A DNA stretch of 64,000 bases from assembly GCF_031846325.1 (NCBI RefSeq), contig NZ_JAVRHZ010000002.1, positions 372,001 to 436,000 on the forward strand, written 5' to 3'. The notes beneath the pieces were generated by a model. That model did not search any database and was not told where the DNA came from. It saw only the letters and a program-made list of their open reading frames with translations. Shown here piece by piece: positions 8,997 to 17,606 of this stretch (position 1 is the first letter of the stretch; the number at the start of each line of letters is the position of its first letter). The translations under genes and the position numbers were made by a program. This stretch comes from Patiriisocius_A hiemis. GTDB lineage: Bacteria; Bacteroidota; Bacteroidia; Flavobacteriales; Flavobacteriaceae.

Positions 8997-10028
8997 TTAC
9001 TTTTTAAATTTTAATTTCTCTGAACGTCCTTTCTTAAAAATTTTATTACTGTTCGGGATTCCTTTACGTAATGCCTTTTGTTCTTCATATGGCAATTTTA
9101 TGATTTCTTGACACTCCGTAGAACAGCAATTATCCATTGCTTTTGCACACTCTTCACATTGGATAAACAGTAAGTGACATGCTTCGTTTTCACAATTAAC
9201 ATGTGTGTCACAAGGCTTTCCACATTGGTGGCAATTAGCAATAACATCCTCACTAATTCGCTCTCCTCTACGATGATCAAAAACAAAGTTTTTGCCAATA
9301 AACTTATTCTCAAGTCCTTTTTGTTGTACCTGCCTTGTGTATTCTATAATACCACCTTCTAGCTGAAATACATTTTTAAATCCTTTATGCTTGTAATATG
9401 CACTTGCTTTTTCACAGCGAATTCCTCCTGTACAATACATGACCAACTTTTTATCTTCTTTGTGATCTTTGAGATTTTCTTCAATAATATCTAACGAATC
9501 GCGAAAGGTATCAACATCTGGAGTAACCGCATTTTTAAAATGACCTATTTCACTCTCATAATGATTACGCATATCTACAAGTACTGTATCAGGATCCTCA
9601 ATAAGTTCATTGAATTTTTGCGCATCTACATGAACTCCTTTGTTTCTAACATCAAAAGTTTCGTCATTTAAGCCATCTGCAACTATTTTATGTCGCACTT
9701 TTACTTTTAGTTTCAAAAAAGACTTTAAATCATGTTCAATGGCAATATTTAAGCGTACATTTTCTAGAAAATAAATCCCATCTATAAACGATTTGAAAGC
9801 TTCAAAATTTCGAGCAGGCACCGAAAGTTGTGCATTTATACCCTCGTGAGCTACATAAATTCTGCCTAGAACGTCTAATTCGTCCCAAGCTATAAACAGG
9901 TGATTTCTAAATAATTGTGGATTGCCAATTTTGGCATACTGATAAAAAGAGAGAGTAAGACGGTCTTCGCCAGCTTGCTCCAATAAAGCAGCTCTCTCTT
10001 TTGCACTTAAGGTGTTGTACAGTTGCAT
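8997..10028 (-). CDS. trhO: tRNA uridine(34) hydroxylase, rhodanese family
   Basis: 343 residues, start at the ATG giving MQLYNTLSAKERAA; the upstream in-frame extension lies beyond the promoter and was rejected. It has an N-terminal UPF0176-type domain, then a rhodanese domain with catalytic loop MYCTGGIRCEKASAYY, then a cysteine-rich C-terminus (CHQCGKPCDTHVNC, CEECAKAMDNCCSTEC) as in E. coli TrhO (YceA). TrhO makes 5-hydroxyuridine at the wobble position of some tRNAs in a prephenate-independent way. It is divergent from recA and has its own well-formed promoter. Confidence 0.9.
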   Translation of the reverse strand: MQLYNTLSAKERAALLEQAGEDRLTLSFYQYAKIGNPQLFRNHLFIAWDELDVLGRIYVAHEGINAQLSVPARNFEAFKSFIDGIYFLENVRLNIAIEHDLKSFLKLKVKVRHKIVADGLNDETFDVRNKGVHVDAQKFNELIEDPDTVLVDMRNHYESEIGHFKNAVTPDVDTFRDSLDIIEENLKDHKEDKKLVMYCTGGIRCEKASAYYKHKGFKNVFQLEGGIIEYTRQVQQKGLENKFIGKNFVFDHRRGERISEDVIANCHQCGKPCDTHVNCENEACHLLFIQCEECAKAMDNCCSTECQEIIKLPYEEQKALRKGIPNSNKIFKKGRSEKLKFKK

Positions 10029-10071
10029 GCTATACTTCGTTTTTAGTGAAAAGGGTGAATTAATTAAAGTG

Positions 10072-10101
10072 CAAAAGTAAATTAATTTTACTGTTAACAA
10101 A
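10072..10101 (-). promoter_or_regulatory. Promoter of trhO
   Basis: On the minus strand TTTG (10098-10101), 18-base spacer, then TACTTTTG (10072-10079). This is a perfect Bacteroidota -33/-7 pair about 45 bases before the trhO ATG, and it rules out the longer trhO reading frame. Confidence 0.75.
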
Positions 10102-10126
10102 AATTCCAATTACAAGTAGTATCATA

Positions 10127-10157
10127 TTGTGCTTCAAGCAAAGAAATACTACCTTAG
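10127..10157 (+). promoter_or_regulatory. Probable promoter of recA
   Basis: TTGT (10127-10130), 19-base spacer and TACCTTAG (10150-10157), one base off the TANNTTTG consensus. It sits about 40 bases before the recA ATG. No LexA-type box was recognised. Confidence 0.45.
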
Positions 10158-10198
10158 CACTTCCGAAGTATCGGGAGAAATTAATAATACAGGAACGC

Positions 10199-11206
10199 AT
10201 GAGCAACGAAAAAGACGCAAAATTAAAAGCATTAAAATTAACACTTGACAAACTAGACAAAACCTATGGTAAAGGTACTGTAATGAAGATGGGAGATGCT
10301 GCTATTGTAGAAGTAGATGTTATTCCTACCGGCTCTTTAGGGCTAGATGTAGCCTTAGGTGTAGGTGGTTATCCTAGGGGTAGAGTGATTGAAATTTATG
10401 GCCCTGAATCTTCTGGTAAAACAACATTAACACTCCACGCAATTGCAGAGGCTCAAAAAAAAGGAGGAATTGCTGCATTTATAGATGCAGAGCATGCCTT
10501 TGATAGATACTATGCCGAAAAACTAGGCATAGATGTAGAAAACCTTATTATCTCGCAACCTGATAATGGTGAGCAAGCATTAGAAATTGCAGATAATCTA
10601 ATTCGTAGTGGTGCTATAGATATTATAGTAATAGACTCTGTTGCTGCCTTAACTCCTAAAAGTGAAATTGAAGGAGAAATGGGGGATAGTAAAATGGGAC
10701 TTCACGCACGGTTAATGTCACAAGCATTGCGTAAACTTACGGGGTCTATAAGCAAGACAAATTGTACCGTAATATTTATTAATCAGTTACGTGAAAAAAT
10801 AGGGGTTATGTTTGGTAACCCAGAAACTACAACTGGTGGTAATGCTTTAAAGTTTTATGCTTCTGTACGCTTAGACATAAGGCGTTCTACTCAAATTAAA
10901 GACACCAATAGCGAAGTACAAGGAAATAAAACCCGTGTTAAAGTAGTTAAGAATAAGGTAGCACCGCCTTTCAAAACAGCAGAATTTGACATCATGTATG
11001 GGGAAGGGGTCTCTAAAGTAGGTGAAATTATTGATTTAGGGGTTGCTTTTGAAATTGTTAAGAAAAGTGGTTCTTGGTTTAGTTATGACGACACTAAGCT
11101 TGGACAAGGTAGGGAAGCTGTTAAAACACTACTGCTTGACAACCCAGAATTGATGGAAGAACTTGAAACAAAAATTAAAGACGCCATAGCCACTATAAAC
11201 GCTTAA
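10199..11206 (+). CDS. recA: Recombinase RecA
   Basis: 335 residues, the usual length. RecA coats single-stranded DNA and drives homologous recombination and repair. Walker A GPESSGKT lies at 68-75, and the VIDSVAALTPK Walker B region and the FINQLREKIGVMFGNPETTTGGNALKFYAS loop 2 region are present. The ATG at 10199 (MSNEKDAK) was chosen because the frame upstream reads through the putative promoter. A single gene, divergent from trhO; the ECF sigma gene follows after 120 bases and no clear terminator was seen between them. Confidence 0.97.
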   Translation: MSNEKDAKLKALKLTLDKLDKTYGKGTVMKMGDAAIVEVDVIPTGSLGLDVALGVGGYPRGRVIEIYGPESSGKTTLTLHAIAEAQKKGGIAAFIDAEHAFDRYYAEKLGIDVENLIISQPDNGEQALEIADNLIRSGAIDIIVIDSVAALTPKSEIEGEMGDSKMGLHARLMSQALRKLTGSISKTNCTVIFINQLREKIGVMFGNPETTTGGNALKFYASVRLDIRRSTQIKDTNSEVQGNKTRVKVVKNKVAPPFKTAEFDIMYGEGVSKVGEIIDLGVAFEIVKKSGSWFSYDDTKLGQGREAVKTLLLDNPELMEELETKIKDAIATINA

Positions 11207-11327
11207 GTTTTATTTTTTTCAGTACTACGCAACCATCTTTAGGCAATCGCATCTATTGGGTGTAGAATCCTCAATTAAATGCTTATTGCTTAAAGTATTA
11301 CAAGAAATTAATTAGGAAACTACACGA

Positions 11328-11861
11328 TTGACTTTAGACGAGCTCATCATACAATGTAAGAAGCAAGATGCTAAGGCGCAAGGAGAATTATATAAGCGAT
11401 ACTCAAACATATTGTTCTCTATATGCCTACGGTATTCGCCTAATTATGTAGAAGCAGAAGACAGTTTACAAGATGCGTTCATTACTATTTTTAATAAAAT
11501 AGAGCAGTTTAAAGACAAAGGTTCATTTGAAGGTTGGATAAAAAGAATTACGGTAAATACTGTACTTCAAAAATATAGAAAGCAACGTGTTTTTGATATT
11601 GAAAACGAAGAGCAAATTGCAGATGAAGCCGAAGTTGAGATAGACGATATAAATATTCCGTTGGATTATTTATTGAAAATTGTCCAAGAATTACCTGATA
11701 GATACAGACTGGTTTTTTCTATGTATGTACTTGACGGATACCAACACAAAGAGATTGGAACTATGTTAGGAATTAGTGACGGAACGTCTAAATCTAACCT
11801 AGCTAGAGCCAGAGGAATATTAAAAACAAAAGTAGAAGCCTATAAAGAGGCAAATAAATAA
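11328..11861 (+). CDS. ECF-type RNA polymerase sigma-70 factor
   Basis: 177 residues with sigma region 2 (LYKRYSNILFSICLRYS, then AEDSLQDAFITIFNKI) and region 4 (LPDRYRLVFSMYVLDGYQHKEIGTMLGISDGT, given here as the segment around residues 124-155). There is no region 1 or 3, so it is an extracytoplasmic-function sigma factor. The start is TTG; the residues MTLDELIIQCKKQD directly after it look like the conserved N-terminus of flavobacterial relatives, and no ATG fits. The next gene, 65 bases downstream, has an anti-sigma-like N-terminus and is its likely partner. Confidence 0.88.
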   Translation: MTLDELIIQCKKQDAKAQGELYKRYSNILFSICLRYSPNYVEAEDSLQDAFITIFNKIEQFKDKGSFEGWIKRITVNTVLQKYRKQRVFDIENEEQIADEAEVEIDDINIPLDYLLKIVQELPDRYRLVFSMYVLDGYQHKEIGTMLGISDGTSKSNLARARGILKTKVEAYKEANK

Positions 11862-11920
11862 GATTCCCGTTTTTAGGGAAGTTAGAAAATATAATAATGA
11901 GATTCCTGCTTTCGCAGGAA
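11862..11920 (+). repeat. Two REP-like hairpins between the sigma factor and its partner
   Basis: A first hairpin TTCCC / GGGAA (11864-11880, loop GTTTTTA) starts at the sigma-factor stop. A second, GAGATTCCTGCTTTCGCAGGAA (given as 11899-11920), has a 7-bp stem and TTTC loop. The second matches the hairpin at 30025-30047 except for a paired change in the stem (C-G to T-A), which keeps base pairing. They could tune expression between the two genes; that is inference. Confidence 0.6.
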
Positions 11921-11926
11921 CTAAAG

Positions 11927-13465
11927 ATGAAAAACAAAAAGAACATAGACGAACTTTTTAAGGAAAAGCTCTCAAGTTTTGAGGCAACTCCTTCTGCTGA
12001 TGTTTGGAACAATATCCAAGCAAAGATGAAAGCAGAAAAAGAAGATCGTAAAGTTATTCCGCTTTGGTGGAAAGTTGCTGGTGTAGCAGCACTTCTCGCT
12101 TTGCTTTTTACTATAGGTTCTCGTGTTTTTGACGACAGTAAGACTACTGAAATTGTTACTGAAAACACAAAAGAAAAAACCAATACAAAGAATTCTAATA
12201 ATACCATTACTTCCTCAGAAAATACGGTAATAGCCTCTGAAGATGAAAATAAAACTGAAACTTTAGAAAAAACAACTAACGCTTCAGATAATAACACTAA
12301 GGCTAATTCAAATAATGATGTTTTCAACAAAACATCTACATCTAACGATGCTATTGCCGTTGAGGAAATAAAAAAGAGGAACACTATTAAGGGTACAGAA
12401 AAAACTTCCGTAGAAAAGAAGCCACGTTTTAAGGATAATACTATTGAAAGTGTAAAAGAAACTGTAGTAGCCACTTCCACTTCTGAAAAACTTTCAGAAA
12501 AAGAAAAGGAAAAGGAAGAAAAAAATATTTCAAAAACTAGTAACGACAAATTAAATACAATAGACACCAACAAAACAGTAGATACTGAAAAGGTTGCCGT
12601 GGCCATTGAAGAAACATCTTCAGAAAAAGAAACTAATGATGTTTCTAATAAAACTGAAGCTTCCAAAAATAAAAAGTCTATTTACGATGCTATTGAAGAG
12701 AGCAAAACCGAAGAAGCAGTTGCAAAAGTAGATAGAACACCAGACAATAGATGGGATGTAACCCCTAATTTTGCGCCTGTTTACTATAATAGTCTTGGAG
12801 AAGGTTCTTCAATAGACCCTTCCTTTGCAGATAACGCTCAAAGTGGTGATGTTAATTTTAGTTACGGAGTACAAGTAAGCTACAATATTACAGATAGGTT
12901 AAGTGTTCGCTCTGGAGTGAGTAATGTAGATCTAAGCTATGCAACAGGCGGAATTGAATTGGGCACAGGCCCAGTCTCACAAGCATTAAGATCTGTTGAT
13001 TATGGTGGGCGCCAAGTAGTGCTTACCGCTTTTGATAATGGCACCTTAATGGACGTAAGTTCTGGTGACCCTTTTGGAGGTATTACTCCAAAATCAACTT
13101 CTGGTGATGTTGAATTAGTACAAAATATATCCTATTACGAAGTCCCTCTAGAATTAAAGTATGCCGTGCTTAATAAAAAGTTTGGTGTTAATCTAATTGG
13201 TGGTCTTAGCACCCTCTTTTTAGGAAATAATGACATTACAGCACAAGCCGCAAATTTCTCTGAAACCCTAGGCGAGGCAAATAATTTGTCGTCGGTTAGT
13301 TTTTCAACTAATGTAGGTATTGGCTTTGATTACAAAATAAGTAGAAAGTTTAAGTTTAATATTGAGCCTATGTTCAAATACCAGCTAAATCCTTACACAG
13401 ATTCGTCTGTTAGTTTTAGGCCTTATTATTTAGGGGTTTATACGGGAGTTAGCTTTAAGTTCTAG
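11927..13465 (+). CDS. Putative anti-sigma/outer-membrane beta-barrel fusion protein
   Basis: 512 residues in three parts. Residues 1-45 (NIDELFKEKLSSFEATPSADVW) resemble the cytoplasmic N-terminus of Bacteroidota sigma-factor partners. A single membrane helix follows at about 46-66 (WWKVAGVAALLALLFTIG). Residues 67-275 are low-complexity Lys/Glu/Thr/Ser/Asn. Residues 276-512 alternate polar and aromatic residues as in a PorT-like outer-membrane beta-barrel and end in VYTGVSFKF, a typical barrel-terminal strand. Its position after the ECF sigma gene supports a regulatory role. The ATG at 11927 follows the hairpin; an earlier ATG lies inside the hairpin and was rejected. Barrel assignment is moderately sure, anti-sigma function is inferred. 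Confidence 0.65.
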   Translation: MKNKKNIDELFKEKLSSFEATPSADVWNNIQAKMKAEKEDRKVIPLWWKVAGVAALLALLFTIGSRVFDDSKTTEIVTENTKEKTNTKNSNNTITSSENTVIASEDENKTETLEKTTNASDNNTKANSNNDVFNKTSTSNDAIAVEEIKKRNTIKGTEKTSVEKKPRFKDNTIESVKETVVATSTSEKLSEKEKEKEEKNISKTSNDKLNTIDTNKTVDTEKVAVAIEETSSEKETNDVSNKTEASKNKKSIYDAIEESKTEEAVAKVDRTPDNRWDVTPNFAPVYYNSLGEGSSIDPSFADNAQSGDVNFSYGVQVSYNITDRLSVRSGVSNVDLSYATGGIELGTGPVSQALRSVDYGGRQVVLTAFDNGTLMDVSSGDPFGGITPKSTSGDVELVQNISYYEVPLELKYAVLNKKFGVNLIGGLSTLFLGNNDITAQAANFSETLGEANNLSSVSFSTNVGIGFDYKISRKFKFNIEPMFKYQLNPYTDSSVSFRPYYLGVYTGVSFKF

Positions 13466-13520
13466 GTAGTTTTTTAGTTTGTTAGTATAAAATAAATTAT
13501 GCTAATATTTGATTACAGAA

Positions 13521-13556
13521 AAACCGTTCTTCGCCATAGGACGGTTTCTTTTTTTA
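13521..13556 (+). terminator. Terminator after the sigma-factor unit
   Basis: Stem AAACCGTTC / GGACGGTTT (one G-U pair), 9-base loop, then TTCTTTTTTT. Its T tract overlaps the stop codon of the convergent plsC gene. Confidence 0.8.
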
Positions 13557-14303
13557 TAGTGATGGGTTCTTTAATTCTTCAAGAATAATATCCCGTGTAT
13601 CCATTTTTAATTTGCGTTTATCTTCCAATTCTAAAATTTTGGTAGGTATTACAGGATGAACTTTCACGCGCATTTTGCCAGGACTTGCTTTTATAGAAGA
13701 AAACTCATACGATAATCTGTTTCTATTATCATGAAAAGTCATGGGAGCAATCGGTATTTTATGTTCTATCGCTAATCTAAATGCTCCGTCCTTAAAATCG
13801 TCTAGAAGTATATTGTTTGCTTCATCTGGAACACCGCCTTCTGGGAAAATACAAACACTATAGCCCATATTTAGTTTACTTTGTGCACTTTCAAAAACAG
13901 CGCGTCTGCTCTTTGGGCTATTTCTATCAACCAAGATACAGGTTCGTTTATAGAAAAATCCGAAAACAGGAATTTTAGCTAATTCTGCTTTTCCAACAAA
14001 AACAAAAGGGTTTTTGGTAACATGGAGCATAAGCATAATGTCTGTCATAGAAGTATGATTTGAAACAAAAAGGTAGCTTTTACTTTTCTCAAATACTGTA
14101 TCACGTTGTATTATGGGGAAATACCCCATTCCAAATAAAATGATACGTGCCCAAACTCTAGCAAGCCAAAAAAAAGCTGGGTACCAAGTTTGTTTCAAAA
14201 TAGTGATAAAAAGTAACGGAAAAAGTATAATGATAGGTAGTGTGACCAAAATATAGAACCATATTCGGTATAAAAACACTACTATCTTTTTTAAAAGTAT
14301 CAT
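13554..14303 (-). CDS. plsC: 1-acyl-sn-glycerol-3-phosphate acyltransferase
   Basis: 249 residues. The PlsC family transfers an acyl chain to lysophosphatidic acid to make phosphatidic acid at the inner membrane. The catalytic H-X4-D motif is NHTSMTD (His83, Asp88) and the substrate-binding FPEGG lies near residue 155. One or two hydrophobic segments at residues 8-37 anchor it. The gene is monocistronic, convergent with the sigma-factor unit and divergent from trpS. The -7 box sits only 8 bases before the ATG. Confidence 0.88.
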   Translation of the reverse strand: MILLKKIVVFLYRIWFYILVTLPIIILFPLLFITILKQTWYPAFFWLARVWARIILFGMGYFPIIQRDTVFEKSKSYLFVSNHTSMTDIMLMLHVTKNPFVFVGKAELAKIPVFGFFYKRTCILVDRNSPKSRRAVFESAQSKLNMGYSVCIFPEGGVPDEANNILLDDFKDGAFRLAIEHKIPIAPMTFHDNRNRLSYEFSSIKASPGKMRVKVHPVIPTKILELEDKRKLKMDTRDIILEELKNPSL

Positions 14304-14311
14304 TATCCTGC

Positions 14312-14319
14312 CAAAAATA
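14312..14319 (-). promoter_or_regulatory. -7 box of plsC
   Basis: TATTTTTG on the minus strand, an exact TANNTTTG match, ending 8 bases before the plsC ATG. This predicts a leader of only a few bases. No clear -33 element. Confidence 0.5.
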
Positions 14320-14352
14320 GTAAATACACTTCTGCTACTCTCATAAAAAAAC

Positions 14353-14360
14353 TAACTTTG
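14353..14360 (+). promoter_or_regulatory. -7 box of trpS
   Basis: TAACTTTG, exact match to TANNTTTG. It lies 83 bases before the ATG and so predicts a leader of about 78 bases that contains a hairpin. Confidence 0.5.
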
Positions 14361-14381
14361 CTCAAAATACTGTTTAATCCT

Positions 14382-14410
14382 TGTATTCTTTTGCTTATAT
14401 ATAGAATACA
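14382..14410 (+). promoter_or_regulatory. Hairpin in the trpS leader
   Basis: Perfect 8-bp stem TGTATTCT / AGAATACA with a 13-base AT-rich loop, between the trpS -7 box and start codon. No T run follows immediately and no T-box motif was recognised, so it may affect translation or stability, or be neutral. Confidence 0.35.
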
Positions 14411-14442
14411 TTACAAAAATCTCCTCTTTTAGAAGAAGTACT

Positions 14443-15411
14443 ATGTCAAGAATACTAACTGGGATACAATCTACTGGAACACCACATTTAGGAAACGTAT
14501 TAGGAGCTATTGTTCCTGCCATAGAAATGGCAAACAACCCTAGCAACGACTCTTTTTTGTTTATTGCAGATATGCACTCTCTCACGCAAATAAAAGATGC
14601 TGAAGTTTTAAAAAACAATACCTACAGTACTGCTGCCACTTGGTTGGCTTTTGGTCTAGACATAGAAAAAACAGTATTCTACAGGCAAAGCGACATTCCT
14701 CAAGTTACTGAGTTAAGCTGGTATTTAAGTTGTTTTTTTCCATACCAAAGGTTAACTCTTGCTCATTCTTTTAAAGACAAGGCAGATAGGCTAGAAGACG
14801 TAAATGCTGGTTTATTTACATACCCTATGTTAATGGCTGCAGATATTTTACTGTATGATGCAGAGTTTGTTCCTGTTGGTAAAGACCAATTGCAACATAT
14901 TGAAATGACTAGAGATGTTGCTTCTAGATTTCATACAAAAGTTGGAGAAACATTTGTACTTCCAGAAGCAAGAATTGATGAAAACACCAAGCTTATTCCA
15001 GGGACTGATGGTGCAAAAATGAGTAAATCAAAAAACAACATTATTAATATTTTTCTGTCAGACAAAAAATTAAGGAAACAAGTAATGAGTATTGCCACAG
15101 ACAGTACTCCATTAGAGGACCCAAAAGACCCCGATACATGTAATGTGTTTTCTATATACAGACTATTAGCCTCTAAAGAACAGGTACTTAAAATGAGGGC
15201 TAACTATGAAGGCGGTGGCTATGGTTATGGTCATGCTAAACAGGCACTTTATGAGCTAATTCTGGATGTATTTAAATCTCAACGAGAAAAATATAACTAC
15301 TATATTGAAAACCTTGACGAGGTTGAAAAAATACTACAAATTGGAGCAGAAAAAGCAACAGCTGTAGCTAATGATGTATTAAAAAGGGTACGTGAAAAAG
15401 TAGGGTATTAA
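14443..15411 (+). CDS. trpS: Tryptophan--tRNA ligase
   Basis: 322 residues, normal for bacterial TrpRS, which charges tRNA-Trp with tryptophan using ATP. The class I HIGH-like motif is TPHLGN near residue 18 and the KMSKS motif is complete (GAKMSKSKNN, around 190). The Trp-binding MLMAADILLYDAEFVPVG segment is present. Its last four bases overlap the end of the convergent dprA gene, with no terminator visible between them. Confidence 0.96.
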   Translation: MSRILTGIQSTGTPHLGNVLGAIVPAIEMANNPSNDSFLFIADMHSLTQIKDAEVLKNNTYSTAATWLAFGLDIEKTVFYRQSDIPQVTELSWYLSCFFPYQRLTLAHSFKDKADRLEDVNAGLFTYPMLMAADILLYDAEFVPVGKDQLQHIEMTRDVASRFHTKVGETFVLPEARIDENTKLIPGTDGAKMSKSKNNIINIFLSDKKLRKQVMSIATDSTPLEDPKDPDTCNVFSIYRLLASKEQVLKMRANYEGGGYGYGHAKQALYELILDVFKSQREKYNYYIENLDEVEKILQIGAEKATAVANDVLKRVREKVGY

Positions 15412-16514
15412 ACTAACTCAAAAAGCTTTCCTGGCAAAGGTCTCACCAAGCCTTTAAGCTCCATAGTAAGTAAAATACTGGCCATTGAAAAAGAAGGAAT
15501 ATTACAAGCTAATGCAATTGTGTCCAACAAGCTTTTACCTTCTTCTTTTAGAAAACTATACACTTTTTTTTCCTCAGCGGTAAGTTCTACAAAAAGTTGT
15601 TTTTGTACTACTTGTGGTTGTTTCTCTTCAAGTTCCCATCCTAGTTGATATATAACATCTGCGGCACTAGTGATTAATTGGGCTTGTTGGGTTTTAATTA
15701 GATTATTACAGCCTTGACTTTGTAAATCTGTTGCCTTCCCTGGAAAAGCAAAAACATCTCTATTGTAAGAGTTTGCAATGTCTGCAGTCACTAGACTTCC
15801 TCCTTTTTCTGCAGACTCAATAACTATAGTTGCTTCACTCATTCCAGCAATAATTCTATTTCGTTTAAGAAAATTATTTCTATTAAAAGCATCACTACTC
15901 CAAAACTCTGTAAAAAAACCACCGTTTTCTTCAACTTTGCTACAATACTTTTTATGAGTTTTGGGGTAGATTTGATTTAACCCATGAGCCAGACAAGCGA
16001 TTGTTTGTAATCCACAATCCATCGCTATCTTGTGTGCAGTAATATCTACTCCATAAGCAAAGCCAGATACTATAACAGGATTTAAAGGCGATAAGCTTTC
16101 AATTAATTTTTCACAAACAGTAATTCCGTGTGTTGTTACTTTTCTAGTACCAACTATGCTTATTATCTTTTTATTTTTAATATCTATATTCCCTCTTTTA
16201 AATAATAAAATTGGGCCATCCAAGCAATGCGTCAGGTTTTTAGGATAGAATTCATCTTTGTAATAAGTGTATTCAACCTCTTCATCATTAATAAATTTAA
16301 TTTCTTCTTCTGCGTCGTCAAGTATGCTTTTATTATGTAAGTCTTTCAACTTAAAAGCCCCAATACCGTCAATTTTTAATAAACTGTTCTTTTTTTCAGA
16401 AAAAATCTCCTTGGCACTACCTACATGATGCAACAATTTTTTTGCAGAGGTATCTCCCAGATTTGGAACTCGTTGTAAAGCCAAAACATAAAAAAGTTCT
16501 TCTTGTGTAAGCAT
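15408..16514 (-). CDS. dprA: DNA-processing protein DprA
   Basis: 368 residues. DprA binds incoming single-stranded DNA and loads RecA during natural transformation. Seen here: an N-terminal helical SAM-like region (VPNLGDTSAKKLLHHVG), the Rossmann-like DprA core (SIVGTRKVTTHG, VSGFAYGVDITAHKIA, GGSLVTADIA) and a C-terminal winged-helix segment ending LVRPLPGKLFELV. All three parts are present, so the protein looks complete. It overlaps trpS tail to tail by four bases. No other competence gene is in the window. Confidence 0.93.
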   Translation of the reverse strand: MLTQEELFYVLALQRVPNLGDTSAKKLLHHVGSAKEIFSEKKNSLLKIDGIGAFKLKDLHNKSILDDAEEEIKFINDEEVEYTYYKDEFYPKNLTHCLDGPILLFKRGNIDIKNKKIISIVGTRKVTTHGITVCEKLIESLSPLNPVIVSGFAYGVDITAHKIAMDCGLQTIACLAHGLNQIYPKTHKKYCSKVEENGGFFTEFWSSDAFNRNNFLKRNRIIAGMSEATIVIESAEKGGSLVTADIANSYNRDVFAFPGKATDLQSQGCNNLIKTQQAQLITSAADVIYQLGWELEEKQPQVVQKQLFVELTAEEKKVYSFLKEEGKSLLDTIALACNIPSFSMASILLTMELKGLVRPLPGKLFELV

Positions 16515-16608
16515 TAATTATAAAATAAAAGGGAGTCTTTAAAAGTACAAAAAAAGTAGTTGTTAATAACTTCTTAATGCTTTGATTGATGTGTTACCAA
16601 AAAAAATT

Positions 16609-16616
16609 TATGTTTG
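16609..16616 (+). promoter_or_regulatory. -7 box of the HU/SPOR gene
   Basis: TATGTTTG, exact consensus, ending 5 bases before the GTG start codon. A possible TTGA at 16587-16590 upstream could serve as -33. Predicts an essentially leaderless message starting with GTG. Confidence 0.5.
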
Positions 16617-16621
16617 TTTAA

Positions 16622-17560
16622 GTGCAATTAGCTAGCTACATAAACGATTTATTATACCGCTATGAGTGTGTCATTATTCCAGGTTTTGGGGCTTTTTTAA
16701 CCCATTATAAATCTGCAGCTATTGATGATGAAAATAACACCTTTTACCCTCCAAGCAAAGTAGTTTCTTTTAATAAACAACTACAAACCAATGATGGTTT
16801 ACTTGCTAATCACGTTTCAAGTTCTGAGCAATGTAGTTATGAAGTAGCTCTACAGCGCATTAGAAATTTTGCAGGTTCTTTGTCGTTACAATTATACAAT
16901 GGAGAGGAAGTTGTGCTAGATAAGATTGGTACTTTTTCTTTAAACGAAGAGAAGAATATTCAATTTCAACCTTTAGCATTTCAAAATTACAACACTAGTT
17001 CTTTTGGGCTTACTAATTTTGTGACAACTCCAATACAAAGAGAAGCTTATAAAGAAGCTTCAGAAAAATTAGAAGAAAAGACACCACTACTTTTTACTCC
17101 TGAAAAAAGAAGTGCTTCTCCTTATCTTAAGTATGCTGCTATTGGATTAATTGCTATTGCTGTTTCAGGTCTTGCTGGTTTCTCTATTTATAAAAAAGGA
17201 GTTGAAAATCATAATTTTGCTGAAAAACAAAAAGCAAATAGCCTACTGGAAAATGAAATCCAAGAGGCAACCTTTGTTATTGAAAACCCACTTCCAGCAA
17301 TTACTGTAGCTATACCTAAACCAGTTGGAAAATACCATATTATTGCAGGTGCTTTTAGGTTTGAAGAAAACGCTTCAAAAAAAATATCGCAACTAAACCA
17401 AAAAGGGTTCAAAGCCCGATCAATTGGAAAAAACAAATATGGTTTACACCAAGTAGTTTACAAGAGTTTTGAAAACCGCCTAGAGGCAATAAGAAGTTTA
17501 CAACAAATAAAAAGCACAGTAAATAAAGATGCTTGGTTGCTAGTACAGGAATTAAAATAA
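16622..17560 (+). CDS. HU-like (CCDC81-type) and SPOR domain membrane protein
   Basis: 312 residues. Residues 1-125 (MQLASYINDLLYRYECVIIP onwards, with PGFGAFLTH and LDKIGTFSLNEE) match the Bacteroidota HU-CCDC81 domain, distantly related to DNA-binding HU. A membrane helix lies at about 166-190. Residues 233-312 form a SPOR domain (YHIIAGAFRFEENASKKI, ending DAWLLVQELK), which binds denuded septal peptidoglycan. The layout suggests a division-site protein with its HU-like part in the cytoplasm and SPOR in the periplasm; its role is not established. GTG is the start because the conserved N-terminus begins there. Confidence 0.85.
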   Translation: MQLASYINDLLYRYECVIIPGFGAFLTHYKSAAIDDENNTFYPPSKVVSFNKQLQTNDGLLANHVSSSEQCSYEVALQRIRNFAGSLSLQLYNGEEVVLDKIGTFSLNEEKNIQFQPLAFQNYNTSSFGLTNFVTTPIQREAYKEASEKLEEKTPLLFTPEKRSASPYLKYAAIGLIAIAVSGLAGFSIYKKGVENHNFAEKQKANSLLENEIQEATFVIENPLPAITVAIPKPVGKYHIIAGAFRFEENASKKISQLNQKGFKARSIGKNKYGLHQVVYKSFENRLEAIRSLQQIKSTVNKDAWLLVQELK

Positions 17561-17606
17561 GCCTCATTTATATCTTATTCGTTTAGTTACCCACAAGATT
17601 ACTCAT

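Noticed and set aside
10029..10109. N-terminal extension of trhO
   Set aside because: It reads through a perfect -33/-7 promoter; the conserved N-terminus begins at the ATG at 10028.
11803..12666. A 287-codon open frame on the minus strand opposite the anti-sigma/barrel gene
   Set aside because: It is the mirror of the low-complexity Lys/Glu/Thr/Ser linker, giving a Ser/Phe/Val-rich nonsense protein with no recognisable domain.
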